Origin: Hirsutella rhossiliensis
Lineage: Eukaryota > Ascomycota > Sordariomycetes > Hypocreales > Ophiocordycipitaceae
NCBI RefSeq assembly: GCF_020360975.1
Contig: NW_025408668.1
Location: forward strand, 7,564,001-7,628,000
DNA length: 64,000 nt
Direction of reading: 5' to 3'
Position 1 is the first letter of the stretch; each line of letters opens with the position of its first letter. Made by a program: the position numbers and the translations under genes. Positions 21,241 to 31,590 of this stretch are shown piece by piece. The notes below the pieces were generated by a model, which saw nothing but the letters and a program-made list of their open reading frames with translations, had not been told where the DNA came from and ran no database searches.

Positions 21241-23545
21241 TGATTCCTTAATTTCCTAAAATTCCGCTTTTGCTTATATACCTTTAGAATTTAATAGTGT
21301 TTATAATATTATTAAAATAGATTCTAAGACGGTCTATATCGGCTAAAGAAAGTAGGAAAGGGGTAGGAGTCTAAAGGATATAGAACGTGATCCTTCCGAC
21401 TAGTGTTTTAAGGGCGATAGAGCTAACTAAGTAAGTAGCTTCGCCGTTACTAAATTTAATAGTAGCCTAACCGGATATAGAGCTGTCTAGGGCTATAGAG
21501 GGGTCTTCTCGTTATAAAGTAATATACTAAGAGTGACCGGCTATAGAGACTTTTGCTGCACCTATATTAATTATAATGCCTTAGAATTTATCCTTTAAAT
21601 AACGGTTATTAATAATAAATTAGGAAGCGGGAATAGTAGTTTAATCTATTTAGTAGACGTCTTCTCTAGTAATTAAATAGTTAAACGCTTGCTAATAGAG
21701 TATTTAGCTTACTTGCTACTATTCGGGGTGATTGTCGGTACCGTTATCGTTTTCTTCCTATATATCGTTATTATTAAGGCCGTCTATCTTATAACCTTCG
21801 TAATCTAAAATATAGGTTATAAAGTCTATAAATTATACTCCTATAAAGTAATAATACGTGATATATTAATCCTTCGCCTTCTACCGTTCTTCTACTATAT
21901 ATTTAGTTAACTAATAGGCTTCTTTTCCGTAAATAAAGCACTTCTTATTCTAATTGCGATTAGTATAACTAAAGCCGTAATTACTACGGCCTTAGGGCCT
22001 ATAGCTTTCACGGTTATAGCTATGCCTATATCTACGATTAGGTCGTTATCCTAAGTAGCTATATCTACCTTATCCGCGGTTATTATTATATTAACGATTA
22101 AGGTAGTACTAATGCTATAAATCTATATAATTAAATAATTCGTTAGTGTCTTAAGTAAATTAGGAAGCTATTCGGCGGGCAAGATAGGTTTTAACGGAAG
22201 ATCGAAGATCTATAAAGAGCGTCTCGATTATTTCTATAGGTTTAAAGAGGGCATATTCGAGTTCGGGTATACTACGGCATATATTAATAAGCATTATACG
22301 TAGAGGGATATCTCCTACGTAGTTTTTACTAAGGGCTCGTTAGTATAACTAAAGCTTATTAAAGAGCAATTAAAGTATATCGTAAAGGGATTTATTAGTA
22401 TTTTCGGTATAGAGCTTATTAAAAGTAATTATAGTCTAGTTAGTATAATAGTAGATATAGTTAACTTCCGTGTTAAAGTATTATTTAATGCTATCGTATG
22501 CCTTTCGAAACGTTAAGGTCTATTTAATCTGCTTAATATAGTATATTTAGGCTCTTCCTATAAGGATCCTAGGGAAGAGGGCATAGAATTTATCGGGCGT
22601 GGCTTAAAGAGTATAGTATATACTTATAAAGATCCGGACTTTATTATTAAGAAGGTCGTATAGTTCTCCTATATAGTTCTTATCTCTAACCTAGAGCTTA
22701 GCGAATTTCTATTATAGCTCGGCGTTAACGATCCTATTTACGACTTTATCTAGCGGGATCCTTATATACGCCTCTAAGGGGGTCGTTATAGGGTTCGTCG
22801 GGGCTATTAACGACCTTAGTTTAGTAGGCTAAGCGGGTATAGTAACTACTTAGACGATCTCCGGGTAGTTAAACCGGTAGGTTATTAAGTGAGCCGTTAA
22901 GCGCGCCTAGGGGTCGAGGTTAACTATTAGGAGTAAAGTTAGAAGGGGAGCTTATATTAAAAGGGGGTCTTCTATATCCTTCGGTTCGAGTGCTATAGCG
23001 GTAATCGAAGTAGCTATAAAAGGTTACGGTAAGGCTATTAGTATAGCAGTAGCAGCAGTAGTTCCGTGTAGGGTAGGAGATCTTCGTACTAATACCTTCT
23101 GCCTCCTATATACGCTAGTACCCTTATCGAATGTTATCTCTTTAAAATCTTTAATAGGCTAGTTAAGTAGGTTTTTAATAGTCTATAAGGAGACAAACTA
23201 CTTTATAATCGAGCCGTTACTCCTTCTAGTATATATCCTCGTCGCTTTAAGAGCTATCGCAGTATTCTCCTATAGGTCTTATCGGCATTCTCCTATATTT
23301 CTTTTATCTACCCGTTAAAATGTTCTTAGAAGTAACTTAGGATCTTATATCCTTAAAGATATATATTAAATTATCCTTTTAATAGAAACCTTACGACGTA
23401 TATTATAATAGCCTCCTTATCGTCGTCTAGCGTAACGTCTTATTCCTAAATATTAACGTTAATTTGTCTATATAGGGTCTTAGGGATAGCTATATCCCTT
23501 ATTAGGTCTTTAAGCTAATTAAGCTAGTCGTCTATATCTTCCGCG
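21241..23545 (-). pseudogene. Copia-1 gag and protease (RIPped)
   Basis: Read minus from 23545. An acidic gag N-terminus is followed by SLYDIL and GDIPLRIILINICRSIPELEYALFK, then a knuckle-like KKCFIYGKEAY near 21950 (CxxC and H partly lost). The protease near 21500-21600 reads INIGAAKVSIAGHSQY, where DTGA is expected, then PSIALDSSISGQATIKF and TPTPFLLSLADIDRL. The frame runs on from 29811-29748 across Copia-2: removing Copia-2 and one GTAAT joins FYY to RED without a break, which confirms the nesting. Confidence 0.75.
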
Positions 23546-23550
23546 GTAAT

Positions 23551-24036
23551 TCTCGCGAAGAGAGATGCGAGAAGTGCATAAAAATGCACGAAGGTGAAAT
23601 TGGGAGTAAGGGGTAGGACAGGCAGGGCAGAGATGTTTGAATCTTGCGGGGGCAGCAATAAAGGTAGGGGAGTGATTGTTATATTTCCTTGATTGTCCTT
23701 CTTTCCTCTATCCAACGCCCCTCTTTATACCCGTCTAGCATCTCAATTAACAAAGAAGATCCTGCTTAAAGAAGCCACTAATGTCCTTTCGACTACCGAG
23801 CTTTTTGCCGGTTTTTCCCCTCCTTTCCAGCCGTTGCCGGCACATCCGTCTTATCTCTTCGCCACCTCCATAGGAAGCCATCGCCACTTCTGCTTCCCCT
23901 CATGCCCCCACCCTCCTTTCTGCACCTCTTTTCAGCTCCTTCTTCCTTCTTCCACACCGGGTGTTTTCAGCTTCCTTGGTCCCTCTTGCCAAGGGATATC
24001 TCCGAGAACTGCGAAATCAGGCCACGCTTCGCGACA
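23551..24036 (-). repeat. Copia-2 3' LTR
   Basis: 486 bp. Against the partner LTR I see one T-run length change (near 23964) and three TG/CA to TA differences, all mutated in the partner. Open frames across it are not genes. Confidence 0.93.
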
Positions 24037-24279
24037 CACCCCCTTAGCTATGGCCTGCCCCTTAAGGGCATAGCTAATACGGCTTCGGGCTGGTGAGCGT
24101 ATAGAGGAGGTCTTAGTCTGCACTTCTCCCCTACTCGAGAAATCCGGGTTTTGGCCCCGGGCTCTTTTAGACCTACTTTAGGAAAAGGGGCCTAAGGAGG
24201 AAATCAAGTCCTGCAAGAAAGGGGGTCTTTAAGAAGAACAAGTCCCAGTCAAGCTAGGGGCCCTCCTTTAGGACAAGTC

Positions 24280-27200
24280 CTAATTCCTCTCTTCGGCTGC
24301 AGACGTCTCCTTCCTCCTGCGTGCCATTAGCTCCTCTCGTAGACTCTCAAGGCGGGCTTCTAAGGATAGCTTCTCTCGAACGTCTTCTAGCCCAATTTGC
24401 TGTAAAAAGACAGCTAGCTTCTGCTTCGGCAGGGGCTTCGTAAGACCGTCGGCTTTCATCGATGCCGTTGGAACCCAACGGACGGAAATAAGTCCCCTTT
24501 GGACCTCTTAGCGTAACCAATGCTGGTGGATATCGATATGCCGTAGCCGGGTCGACAGCTTACTGTTTTCCTCCGTAAGAATTCGTATAGTCTGCGTGTT
24601 ATCGCATTCTATAGCTAACGGGGACGGAATTTGCAGTCGTAACGATATTAGTAGCCGGCTAAGGAAAATCGCTTCTTTTGACGCTTCTGAAAGAGCTAAT
24701 AGCTCTGCCTCCGTGCTTGATGTAGTGACGGTAGCTTGTTTCGAAGCTCTCCAAGCAATGGTTCCTCCAAAAAGGGACATAATGTACCCCTGTGAGCTCT
24801 TTCTGTCTAAGGAATTGTCCGCAAAGGACGAATCGCTCGAACAGAGGAAGATTTCGGCAGCTAATTTCTTCCTTTCCTGCCCTCCTAGGCGCAGACCATA
24901 TGATCTCGTTAAATAGAGATAAAGGATAGCTCTGTCTGCTGCTTCTTGATGCCTAGGGCTAGGATTCTGGTTGTGCCTAGCTAGCCGGGAGACCGTAAAA
25001 GAGATATCCGGTCTAGTAGAAATAGCTGAAAAAAGCAGGGAGCCCACCTTCTGTTGATATTGGTGTTTCTCTTGCTCCCTGGCTTGAAAGGACGGATCAG
25101 GCAAAAGCTCTTCGTCTAACATAGGCGTAGAGGGAAGCTTCTTATCGAGGGAATTAGGGAGGAATTTATAAGCGACCTTGTCGATATAGGCGTCTTGGGT
25201 AAGCCAGATAGTCCGTTGGGACCTATTCCTAAGGATTCGTATCCCTAGGAACCACTTTGGCTCCCCTAGCCTGGTCATCTTATACCTTTGTTGTAGGCCT
25301 CGTATAGCCTCCCTAGCAGCAGCTTCTTCCTCTTTCGGGTACGCCCAGATAATGTCGTCGACGTAGAAGAAGACCGTGATTTTATCCTTCTGCATTATAC
25401 ACGGTTCCTGAGGGACTTTCGTGAAGCCTAGGGCTTCGAGGGAACCTGTTAAATGCTGTTGCCAAAGAAGGGGTGATCTTCGTAGTCCGTATAGAGCTTT
25501 CCTGAGCCGTAGAACCTTTCCTGGCTGTTGGAAGCCTGGTGGAAGGCGCATATAGACAACTTCTTCTTCCTCGAGTGGGCAGTTAACAAAGGCGTTGACT
25601 GCATCCATCTGATCGAGCTCGAGGTCGAATTCTGCTGCTATAGCTATAAGGGTTCGAAAAGACATCCCAGCTAGGGTGGTTGCCCTAGTAGGTAAATCCC
25701 CTTTTTCCTGTTGGTTCCCGCAGACAACTAGCCGGGCTTTGCACTTTTAAAGGAAGCCGTGTTTATTAGTCTTATAGATAAAGACCCACTTGCAGCCAAG
25801 GACCTGTTTTCCTCTTGCCTTTTCCTTAAGGACCTCTTCGAAAGACCCCATTTCTTCGTGTGAGGCTAGGTGGTCTTTCTGGGCCTGGAAAAACTAGTCT
25901 CTAAAGGGGTGTCTTTCTAGCTGCTTCTGGTTTGCTGGTGGGTCCGGGAGGTCTCTTTTGTGTACCTTCCTTGCTGTTAGTGGCTTGAAAAGCCGGCCTG
26001 CTGTGAACGCTCCGTGGGAACCGTCTTCTATTGGCGTTGGGTAGAAGTCGGAAAAACGATCGAAATAGGGGAGAGGTTGGTCTTTATTAGTATCCGTATC
26101 GGGCCCTATACCTTCCTTTGCTTCTCGAAGCAGGGATAAAAAGGCAGCCGGGTAATCCTTCGAGAGAGGTGCCTTTCCCACCCCCTTAGGGGTCGAGACG
26201 GGAAGACTGACTGAAAAAGCTGCTTCTAGATCTTCTTCTTGTTCCGTAAGAGGAGGCGTAGGGAGGTAGGCGTATTCTAGCTCTACCGCTTTCCTATAGT
26301 CTCCTTCTTCGTCTAGATCATCTGATCTAGCAGCTTTCTCTTCTTCTTCTTCTTCGAAGTCGGCGTTATCCTCGACTGCTTCGACGTCGGTTTCTTCTTC
26401 CGTTTCCTCGTCTAGGACCTCTTCTTGAGACTGTTGGGAAGGGGGGATTTGAATCTTCTGAATTAGCTGACGTTGTGAGTGTAAGAGGGGCTGTTGATCC
26501 CTCTTTCCGTCGAAGAAGCTAAATTCGTCGAAAATCACATCCCTAGTCGAAATAACCTTCCGTAGAAGAGGAATCCAGATCCGGAAGATATTCGTAGAAT
26601 TATACCCGACGAGGTAACCAACAAAGGCTCTAGGATCAAGCTTTCTTTTCTTCTTCCTTTTTAGCTGTGCATCGGCAGTCATTGCGTATGCCTTGCAGCC
26701 GTAGGCACGAAGGTGGGCTAGCGAGGCCCTCTTCTTCGTGAAGAGCTCGAGGGGGGATTTCCAGTCTGTTCCTTGGTTTAGTCCCCTAGGGTCCTTGGGG
26801 TCCCTCGGGGTCCGGTTCCGTAGGTAACAGGCGGTCTCAACGACTTCCCTCTAAAGGTCGTGTGGAAGCCTTGCAGCAAGTCTCATCGTACGGGCCCTTT
26901 CTATCACAGCACCCCCTGATCTTTCTGCCCCTCCGTTCTGGGCCTGGGTATTTGGTGCTGACGGGAGGGGTAAAATGCCCCTTTTTCGAAGCCAATTTGA
27001 GATATCCTTCGTAAATAGCTCTCCGTCAGACCGTATCTTCTTTACCTCGTAGCCAAAGTAGGATTTCATCCAGTTAACGAAGTCCCGGAGGGCAGACCAG
27101 TTGTGCTTGCTTAGGTAGGTCCGTAAGAAATAGGGGAAAACCATCCCTGAAAAAGCGTCTGTGAAAAACATTACCCTGACGAAGCTTTCCTGATCCCTAG

Positions 27201-28596
27201 AGACGTCGGTCCAATCGACCCAAATTTCCTCACACGGCTGGTCCGGCCGTAACGGCGTTCGTCTGGAAATTCGTCTCCTAGTCTTTCCTTGGCCGCAGTA
27301 TTCGCATTCGACGGTCTTTGGGCCCCTTATTCGTACGCCTTGTTGTTGGCCTAGCTTATGCAAAGCTAGGGGGCCCGGGTGACCAAGTCGGGCGTGCCAA
27401 AGAATGCCGTCTCCTTGGGCTGCTGGAAGAGGGTCCTTTGTGTTAGACCTATTCCTCCTAGCAGGGAAAGCTGACTTCTCGAGAGGTTCCTTCCTAGGGA
27501 TAGGTCGGAATTCGAGAACAAATTGACCGAATTTTTCCTCGATAAGCCCGATGGTCTGATTCTTCTGGACTAGCCTCGTAGGCTCAGACGTCGTATCCTA
27601 GAAGATTCCTTCCTCTCGAAGAAGGCGGAAGGAAATTAGGCTCGTTGAAAATCGAGGGCAAAAAGCTACCCTTTTTCTTCGAAGAATTCGTATAGATCCG
27701 TTAGGTAATTTCATCGTGAAATTCACCCTTCCGTATCCCTCTATCCGTACGGTTGATTCCCCGGCAATAAGATATTCCCTTCGTGCCTTCTTAAAGGACC
27801 GGAATCGTGAGAGTGTATTGCAGATGTCGAGGGAAGCACCCGAGTCAAGGATAGCTGATTTTCGTAGGGGATAGTTAGAGGGTTCTAACGGTTGGTCTTG
27901 GCCTTGTTGATCCGTAGGGAAGACGAAGGCCGGATTTGCTATACCAACGATTTTTCCTCGAATTTGCGGCTCGAATAAGGGTAGCGGCGTTATTAGTTGC
28001 TATTTCTTAGCAACCCGAATCTCGTCTATTTTCTTCTGCAACGAGGGATCCTCCTTAAGAGACTGTTGTATCGTTTCTTGTAGCCTCTTTGAAGGGTTGA
28101 ATCCTTCGGGTCGGTTTTCCTCGAAGACCTGCCAGCATTGTGATAATCGATGGCCTAGGGATTTGCAGGCTAGGCAGCCGTTTCGTCTGGTCTTTCGTTT
28201 CTTCGAGGAATCCTCGTCCCGATCCTGAAGGTCTGCTTGAAAACCTCCCCTTTTTACCCCTTGTTGCTGATTTTGACGAGGTTCGATTTCGACTAGTTCC
28301 CTGATTTTTCGACTAACGGACTGAAAGGTCCATTGGGGGACTAGTCGGGCCGGTCTGACTGACGGGACCGGGGCCGGGCCCGGAGCAAGAGGCGGAGCCG
28401 GGGCCGGGCCTAGGGCAGCCGTTGATGACGGTGTTGATGCTCTCGAGGGAGGAGGAGCCGAAGGAGCAACAGCCGCAGCTGCAGCAGCGGGAGCCGCAGC
28501 AACAGGGGCTGCAGCAGCTGCAGGGGCAGCAGATCGAGCCGTCTGGGTCGAGTGCTGGCCACGAAGGAATAAGACTGCTTGCTGATTTCTTCCCAC
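24280..28596 (-). pseudogene. Copia-2 gag C-terminus and pol, one frame with six stops
   Basis: One continuous minus frame encodes an Ala/Pro-rich gag region, a zinc knuckle near 28150-28190 (CLACKSLGHRLSQC), protease (ILDSGAS, near 27840), GAG_pre-integrase (LWHARLGHPG, near 27400), integrase (about 25900-27350: VDWTD, IRSDGELF, NGGAERSG; then LDPRAFVGYLVGY), reverse transcriptase (DAVNAFVNC, KALYGLRRS, FFYVDDIIW with both Asp intact) and RNase H (SDSSFADN, TSSTEAE, CDNTQTI, KADGLTKPL). In-frame stops at 28000, 27598, 26851, 25894, 25747 and 24508 each fit a Gln or Trp codon changed by one C-to-T or G-to-A step. The frame ends at a TAG at 24280, which may itself be a changed Trp codon. The catalytic residues look intact, so the element was recently active; the present copy cannot make full pol. 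Confidence 0.9.
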
Positions 28597-29107
28597 TTAG
28601 CTAGCCACGAAGAAGCTAGCAGATTCCTAGCAGAAAAGGCTCCTAGGTGTGCCGTATAGGTCTTCCTAATACGGTCAGTCATATACCCTCTCGAGGGAGC
28701 TGTCGAGGTCTCGAGCTTTAAAAGCCACTGCCTAGGAGTCTCTTCTTCTCGAAGAGTGATTAGCTTTGCGGCACTAACGGATTCCGTTATCGCCGTGCGT
28801 GCAGCAGTTAGCAACTTCGTCTCGTAAAGGTATTCCTTACGGTGACTCTCGTAGTCACCTAAGGCAGCAGAAAAAGCTCTCTGTTGTGCAGAGGTTAGCT
28901 CGGAGAAGAAGGAAGCTCCCTCTGCAAATTCCGTTGCCCTAGGACGAAGAGGGGCTCAAGAGGGTCCTGCTTGTCAGAGAAGACCAAATTGTGGATGGTT
29001 CTGTCCACACGAGCCCGTAGCTCCTTTACCCACTTATCCTAATCTTGGGGCTCTGCAAGAATCGTCCTACGGACCGTAGGGATGGCAGAGGAGTCGGTTT
29101 TCGTCAT
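28410..29107 (-). pseudogene. Copia-2 gag N-terminal part, frameshifted
   Basis: Starts at the ATG at 29107 (MTKTDSSAIPTVRR), 149 bp inside the 5' LTR edge. A TAG near 29040 (EPQD-stop-DKW) fits TGG. The frame then shifts near 28940, runs as SELTSAQQRAF to WLAKWEEISKQ, and shifts again near 28520-28560, in or beside the GC-rich Ala run, into the frame of the zinc knuckle. Gag forms the virus-like particle; these two 1-nt changes alone would kill it. Replication slippage in low-complexity DNA is likely for the second. Confidence 0.75.
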
Positions 29108-29255
29108 CGTTGCGGAAGAAGAGGGGGGGCAGAAAAGTCGGTTAAAATCGGCTTTTCTAGTAAGAGGGGTAAAATAAAGCCACGAGGGATGCAAGAAAGG
29201 TGCCTTTTGCAGCAGCCGGAAGGTACAGGAATACTATTCCTCCCGGGCTCATAAC

Positions 29256-29742
29256 TCTCGCGAAGAGAGATGCGAGAAGTGCATAAAAATGCACGAAGGT
29301 GAAATTGGGAGTAAGGGGTAGGACAGGCAGGGCAGAGATGTTTGAATCTTGCGGGGGCAGCAATAAAGGTAGGGGAGTGATTGTTATATTTCCTTAATTG
29401 TCCTTCTTTCCTCTATCTAACGCCCCTCTTTATACCCGTCTAGCATCTCAATTAACAAAGAAGATCCTGCTTAAAGAAGCCACTAATGTCCTTTCGACTA
29501 CCGAGCTTTTTGCCGGTTTTTCCCCTCCTTTCCAGCCGTTGCCGGCACATCCGTCTTATCTCTTCGCCACCTCCATAGGAAGCCATCGCCACTTCTGCTT
29601 CCCCTCATGCCCCCACCCTCCTTTCTGCACCTCTTTTTAGCTCCTTCTTCCTTCTTCCACACCGGGTGTTTTTCAGCTTCCTTGGTCCCTCTTGCCAAGG
29701 GATATCTCCGAGAACTGCGAAATCAGGCCACGCTTCGCGACA
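29256..29742 (-). repeat. Copia-2 5' LTR
   Basis: 487 bp partner of 23551-24036; carries the three RIP-type differences. The primer-binding site lies directly inside it. Confidence 0.93.
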
Positions 29743-29747
29743 GTAAT

Positions 29748-30067
29748 AGAATCGGCAGTCGGTCTTATATTTAACATCGTGATCGGCTTTACGCTTATTC
29801 TTATTAGGCAATGCGTTATAGACGTACTATTAATTAACGCTACTTCTTTAGTCTTCGAAAGCGAGGGCTAGATCAGTTAATAGTTTAGAAGAAATCACTT
29901 AGCAGCCTAAACGCAGAGATTCCTTATTCTTAGCATAGATAATCCTCTTAGGTGTTTAGAACAGAACAGAGCCCGTAGGATATAAAGATCTAGTAACACT
30001 TTCGACGATCGTGATCTGCCTCTGCTGCCTTACTTATCTATGATTGACTTAATCAATCACTAATTAG
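29748..30067 (-). other. Copia-1 gag start and leader
   Basis: 29748-29811 holds the first gag codons of Copia-1 (LPNKNKRKADHDV, next to the Copia-2 insertion). The rest up to the 5' LTR at 30068 is leader, only partly RIPped. GATTGACTTAATCAATC (30044-30060) is a 6-bp stem hairpin near the expected primer-binding site; I could not match a tRNA. Confidence 0.55.
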
Positions 30068-30255
30068 TGTTAGTAGGTCTTAATGCATGCATGCATAGAT
30101 AATAGAGGTAACTAGTATATTATAATCGTCTATAATCTTCTAGGAAGGGAGGAGGCCACGAAGCTAGCTATATAGCCTTAGCTATCCTTAGCCGTATACG
30201 TAATAGCGCACGTGAGCTAGCTAGATAAGTATAATAGGTTACTATAATTCCTATA
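30068..30255 (-). repeat. Copia-1 5' LTR (RIPped)
   Basis: 188 bp, aligned end to end with 9623-9810. It differs by TG/CA to TA changes such as TAACTAGTATATTATAATCG here against TAACTGGTGTGTTGTAATCG there. Confidence 0.85.
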
Positions 30256-30383
30256 TTAACCTTAATTTCTTTAATTTTATTAAAGTTAAAGTCACGTATA
30301 TTAACCTAATTAACTTAACTTAACCTTAGCGTTAATAGACTTAATTTAACTTTAATGGCTTTAACGTTAACAACCGGTTAAAA
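30256..30383 (+). repeat. hAT-like repeat, right part after Copia-1 (RIPped)
   Basis: Continues the copy broken at 9622. It matches 31460-31583 with CA/TG to TA changes, ending at AACCGGTT. Confidence 0.65.
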
Positions 30384-31437
30384 ACCTATAACCTATAACC
30401 TATAATTATTTAACGTCCGAAGAGCGTATAGCTGAAGCCCCTATTAGGGCAAAGGACGTGCTAGGCTAACGAGTTTATTATATAAAGCCGCCCGACTTTA
30501 TCTTAAAACAACATTATCTAGCATCTCAACGGCTCAAAGGCGCTGTTTCGTCTAAGCCTCGCACCCGTCCGCGAGATGTGGAGTTGCATGCAACCGAAGT
30601 CGCAATCGGCGCCTATCATTCGCGATGAGCCTAGAAAGGGTTTCCGCTCAGGCTATCGCTTTCTGCGAGCCTTGCTTAAGTGGGAGGCCCCGGCCGGGTA
30701 AAGTAACCGGGGACTTAAGTAACACAAAGCAAAAGGGAGAGAAAAAAGGAGTAAGTTCTGTCTAATAGCGCGGGCAGATCCTTTGGAAGAAGGAGCATTC
30801 CGATGTCATCGCGACGAAGGCTTTGAAGCCCTTGCCTACCGCATGGTGTATCGCTTCGGCCGGTGAGGGGATCAGCCTCATCCGGAGCCGAGGCGGTATC
30901 TTTCTGCAGTAGAAGGGGTGTTCTGGCGTCTTGCGTCGTCCGCATGAGCGGTCTAGACTCGCATCGTCATGGTTGAAACGCTCGTGGTAGTCGGCGAAGT
31001 CTCCGTGCCGAGATCTTGCGGCAAGAAGGTTGTGGAGCGTCGCTCTTGACAGCGTGAGCTCCAGAGGACAACTTGTGGTGGCTTCGAGGTCTAGAGGTCT
31101 GTATGACCCTGGCGCCTCGACGGCCCACCATGTGTTGAAAGCGTCCTTCGATTGTTGCCTGGCCAGTCTACGCAGGTGCGCCAGGGATGGCATGGCCCCT
31201 GGTGGTTCGGGTTGCAGGCATCCTGCTTTGGCGAGGCCGTCGGCCTCCTCATTGCCTGGTATGTTGGCATGACCTGGGATCCAGCGGATCTGCACGTCTC
31301 CGTGTGCCCTTATCAGGCCCTGAAATTCGGTAAACCTGTCCTGCGATGAATCGGCTGGATTGCCTCGCAGACAAGTGGCCACTGCTAGTTTATCAGTGCA
31401 GACTATGATGCTGCTTGTCGCAGTCTCGGCCAGGCGG
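30384..31437 (-). pseudogene. LINE 3' end: RNase H domain and tail
   Basis: C-terminal part of a Tad-type ORF2, truncated at 31437, where a hAT-like repeat begins. The frame is open without an ATG from 31437 (SSIIVCTDKLAVATCL) to a TAG at 30762. RNase H shows the second-Asp context VCTDKLAV and the final HANIPGNEEADGLAKAG. A C-terminal region ends in HPFYC. Downstream (30410-30760) is 3' untranslated sequence, and minus-strand reading ends in a short TTATAGG-repeat tail (30384-30410), as LINEs often do. The coding part is not RIPped although its left neighbour is. The reverse transcriptase is absent. Activity is not expected. Confidence 0.75.
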
Positions 31438-31590
31438 CAGGGTGGTAATCAATTCCACGTCAACCTCAATTTCTTTAATTTTGTTGAAGTTGAAGTCACG
31501 TGCATCAATTTAATTAACTTAACTTGACCTTGGCGTTGATAGACTCAATTTAACCTCGATGGCTTCAACGTTAATAACCGGTTGAAAATA
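31438..31590 (+). repeat. hAT-like terminal repeat, best copy
   Basis: Starts CAGGGTGGTAATCAATTCCA and ends about AACCGGTTGAAAAT. Unmutated reference for the copies at 9339 and 9596/30256. The CAGGG end suggests hAT; the 8-bp flank CCAGGCGG has no match at the right end. Confidence 0.5.

Larger units (their letters stand above)
23551..29742 (-). mobile_element. Copia-2 LTR retrotransposon, young, mildly RIPped
   Basis: 6192 bp with LTRs of 486 and 487 bp and a perfect target duplication GTAAT at 23546-23550 and 29743-29747, inside Copia-1 gag. Read minus, the LTR runs from TGTCGCGAAG to CTTCGCGAGA. The primer-binding site at 29241-29255 matches the anticodon arm of initiator tRNA-Met. The polypurine tract AGCTAAGGGGGTG (24037-24049) adjoins the 3' LTR. 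CA and TG are near normal, unlike its surroundings, so it arrived late or met little RIP. Confidence 0.95.
9623..30255 (-). mobile_element. Copia-1 LTR retrotransposon carrying two nested insertions
   Basis: Both LTRs are 188 bp (9623-9810 and 30068-30255). The flanking target duplication is TCAAC at 9618-9622 and TTAAC at 30256-30260; the right copy carries one CA-to-TA change. Removing Gypsy-1 and Copia-2 with their duplications leaves about 6.6 kb, a normal Copia size. Read minus, the order is gag, protease, integrase, reverse transcriptase, RNase H, which is Copia order. The interior is heavily RIPped, whereas the left LTR is not. A purine-rich ACAAAAGAAAAG precedes the 3' LTR at about 9820. 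Confidence 0.85.

Noticed and set aside
23693..24073. Open frames of 126 and 80 residues repeated at 23693 and 29398
   Set aside because: Both lie inside the Copia-2 LTRs, opposite to the element; they are duplicated because the LTR is.
28500..28560. Programmed gag frameshift in Copia-2
   Set aside because: It falls inside gag, before the zinc knuckle and beside a low-complexity Ala run, and a second shift lies near 28940. Gag and pol share one frame downstream, so a slippage mutation is likelier.
28422..28604. Gln-rich plus-strand frame
   Set aside because: Complement of the Ala/Pro-rich GC repeat in Copia-2 gag.
30384..30410. TATAACC repeats as telomere-like DNA
   Set aside because: The unit is not TTAGGG/CCCTAA, has only about three copies and fits a LINE 3' tail.
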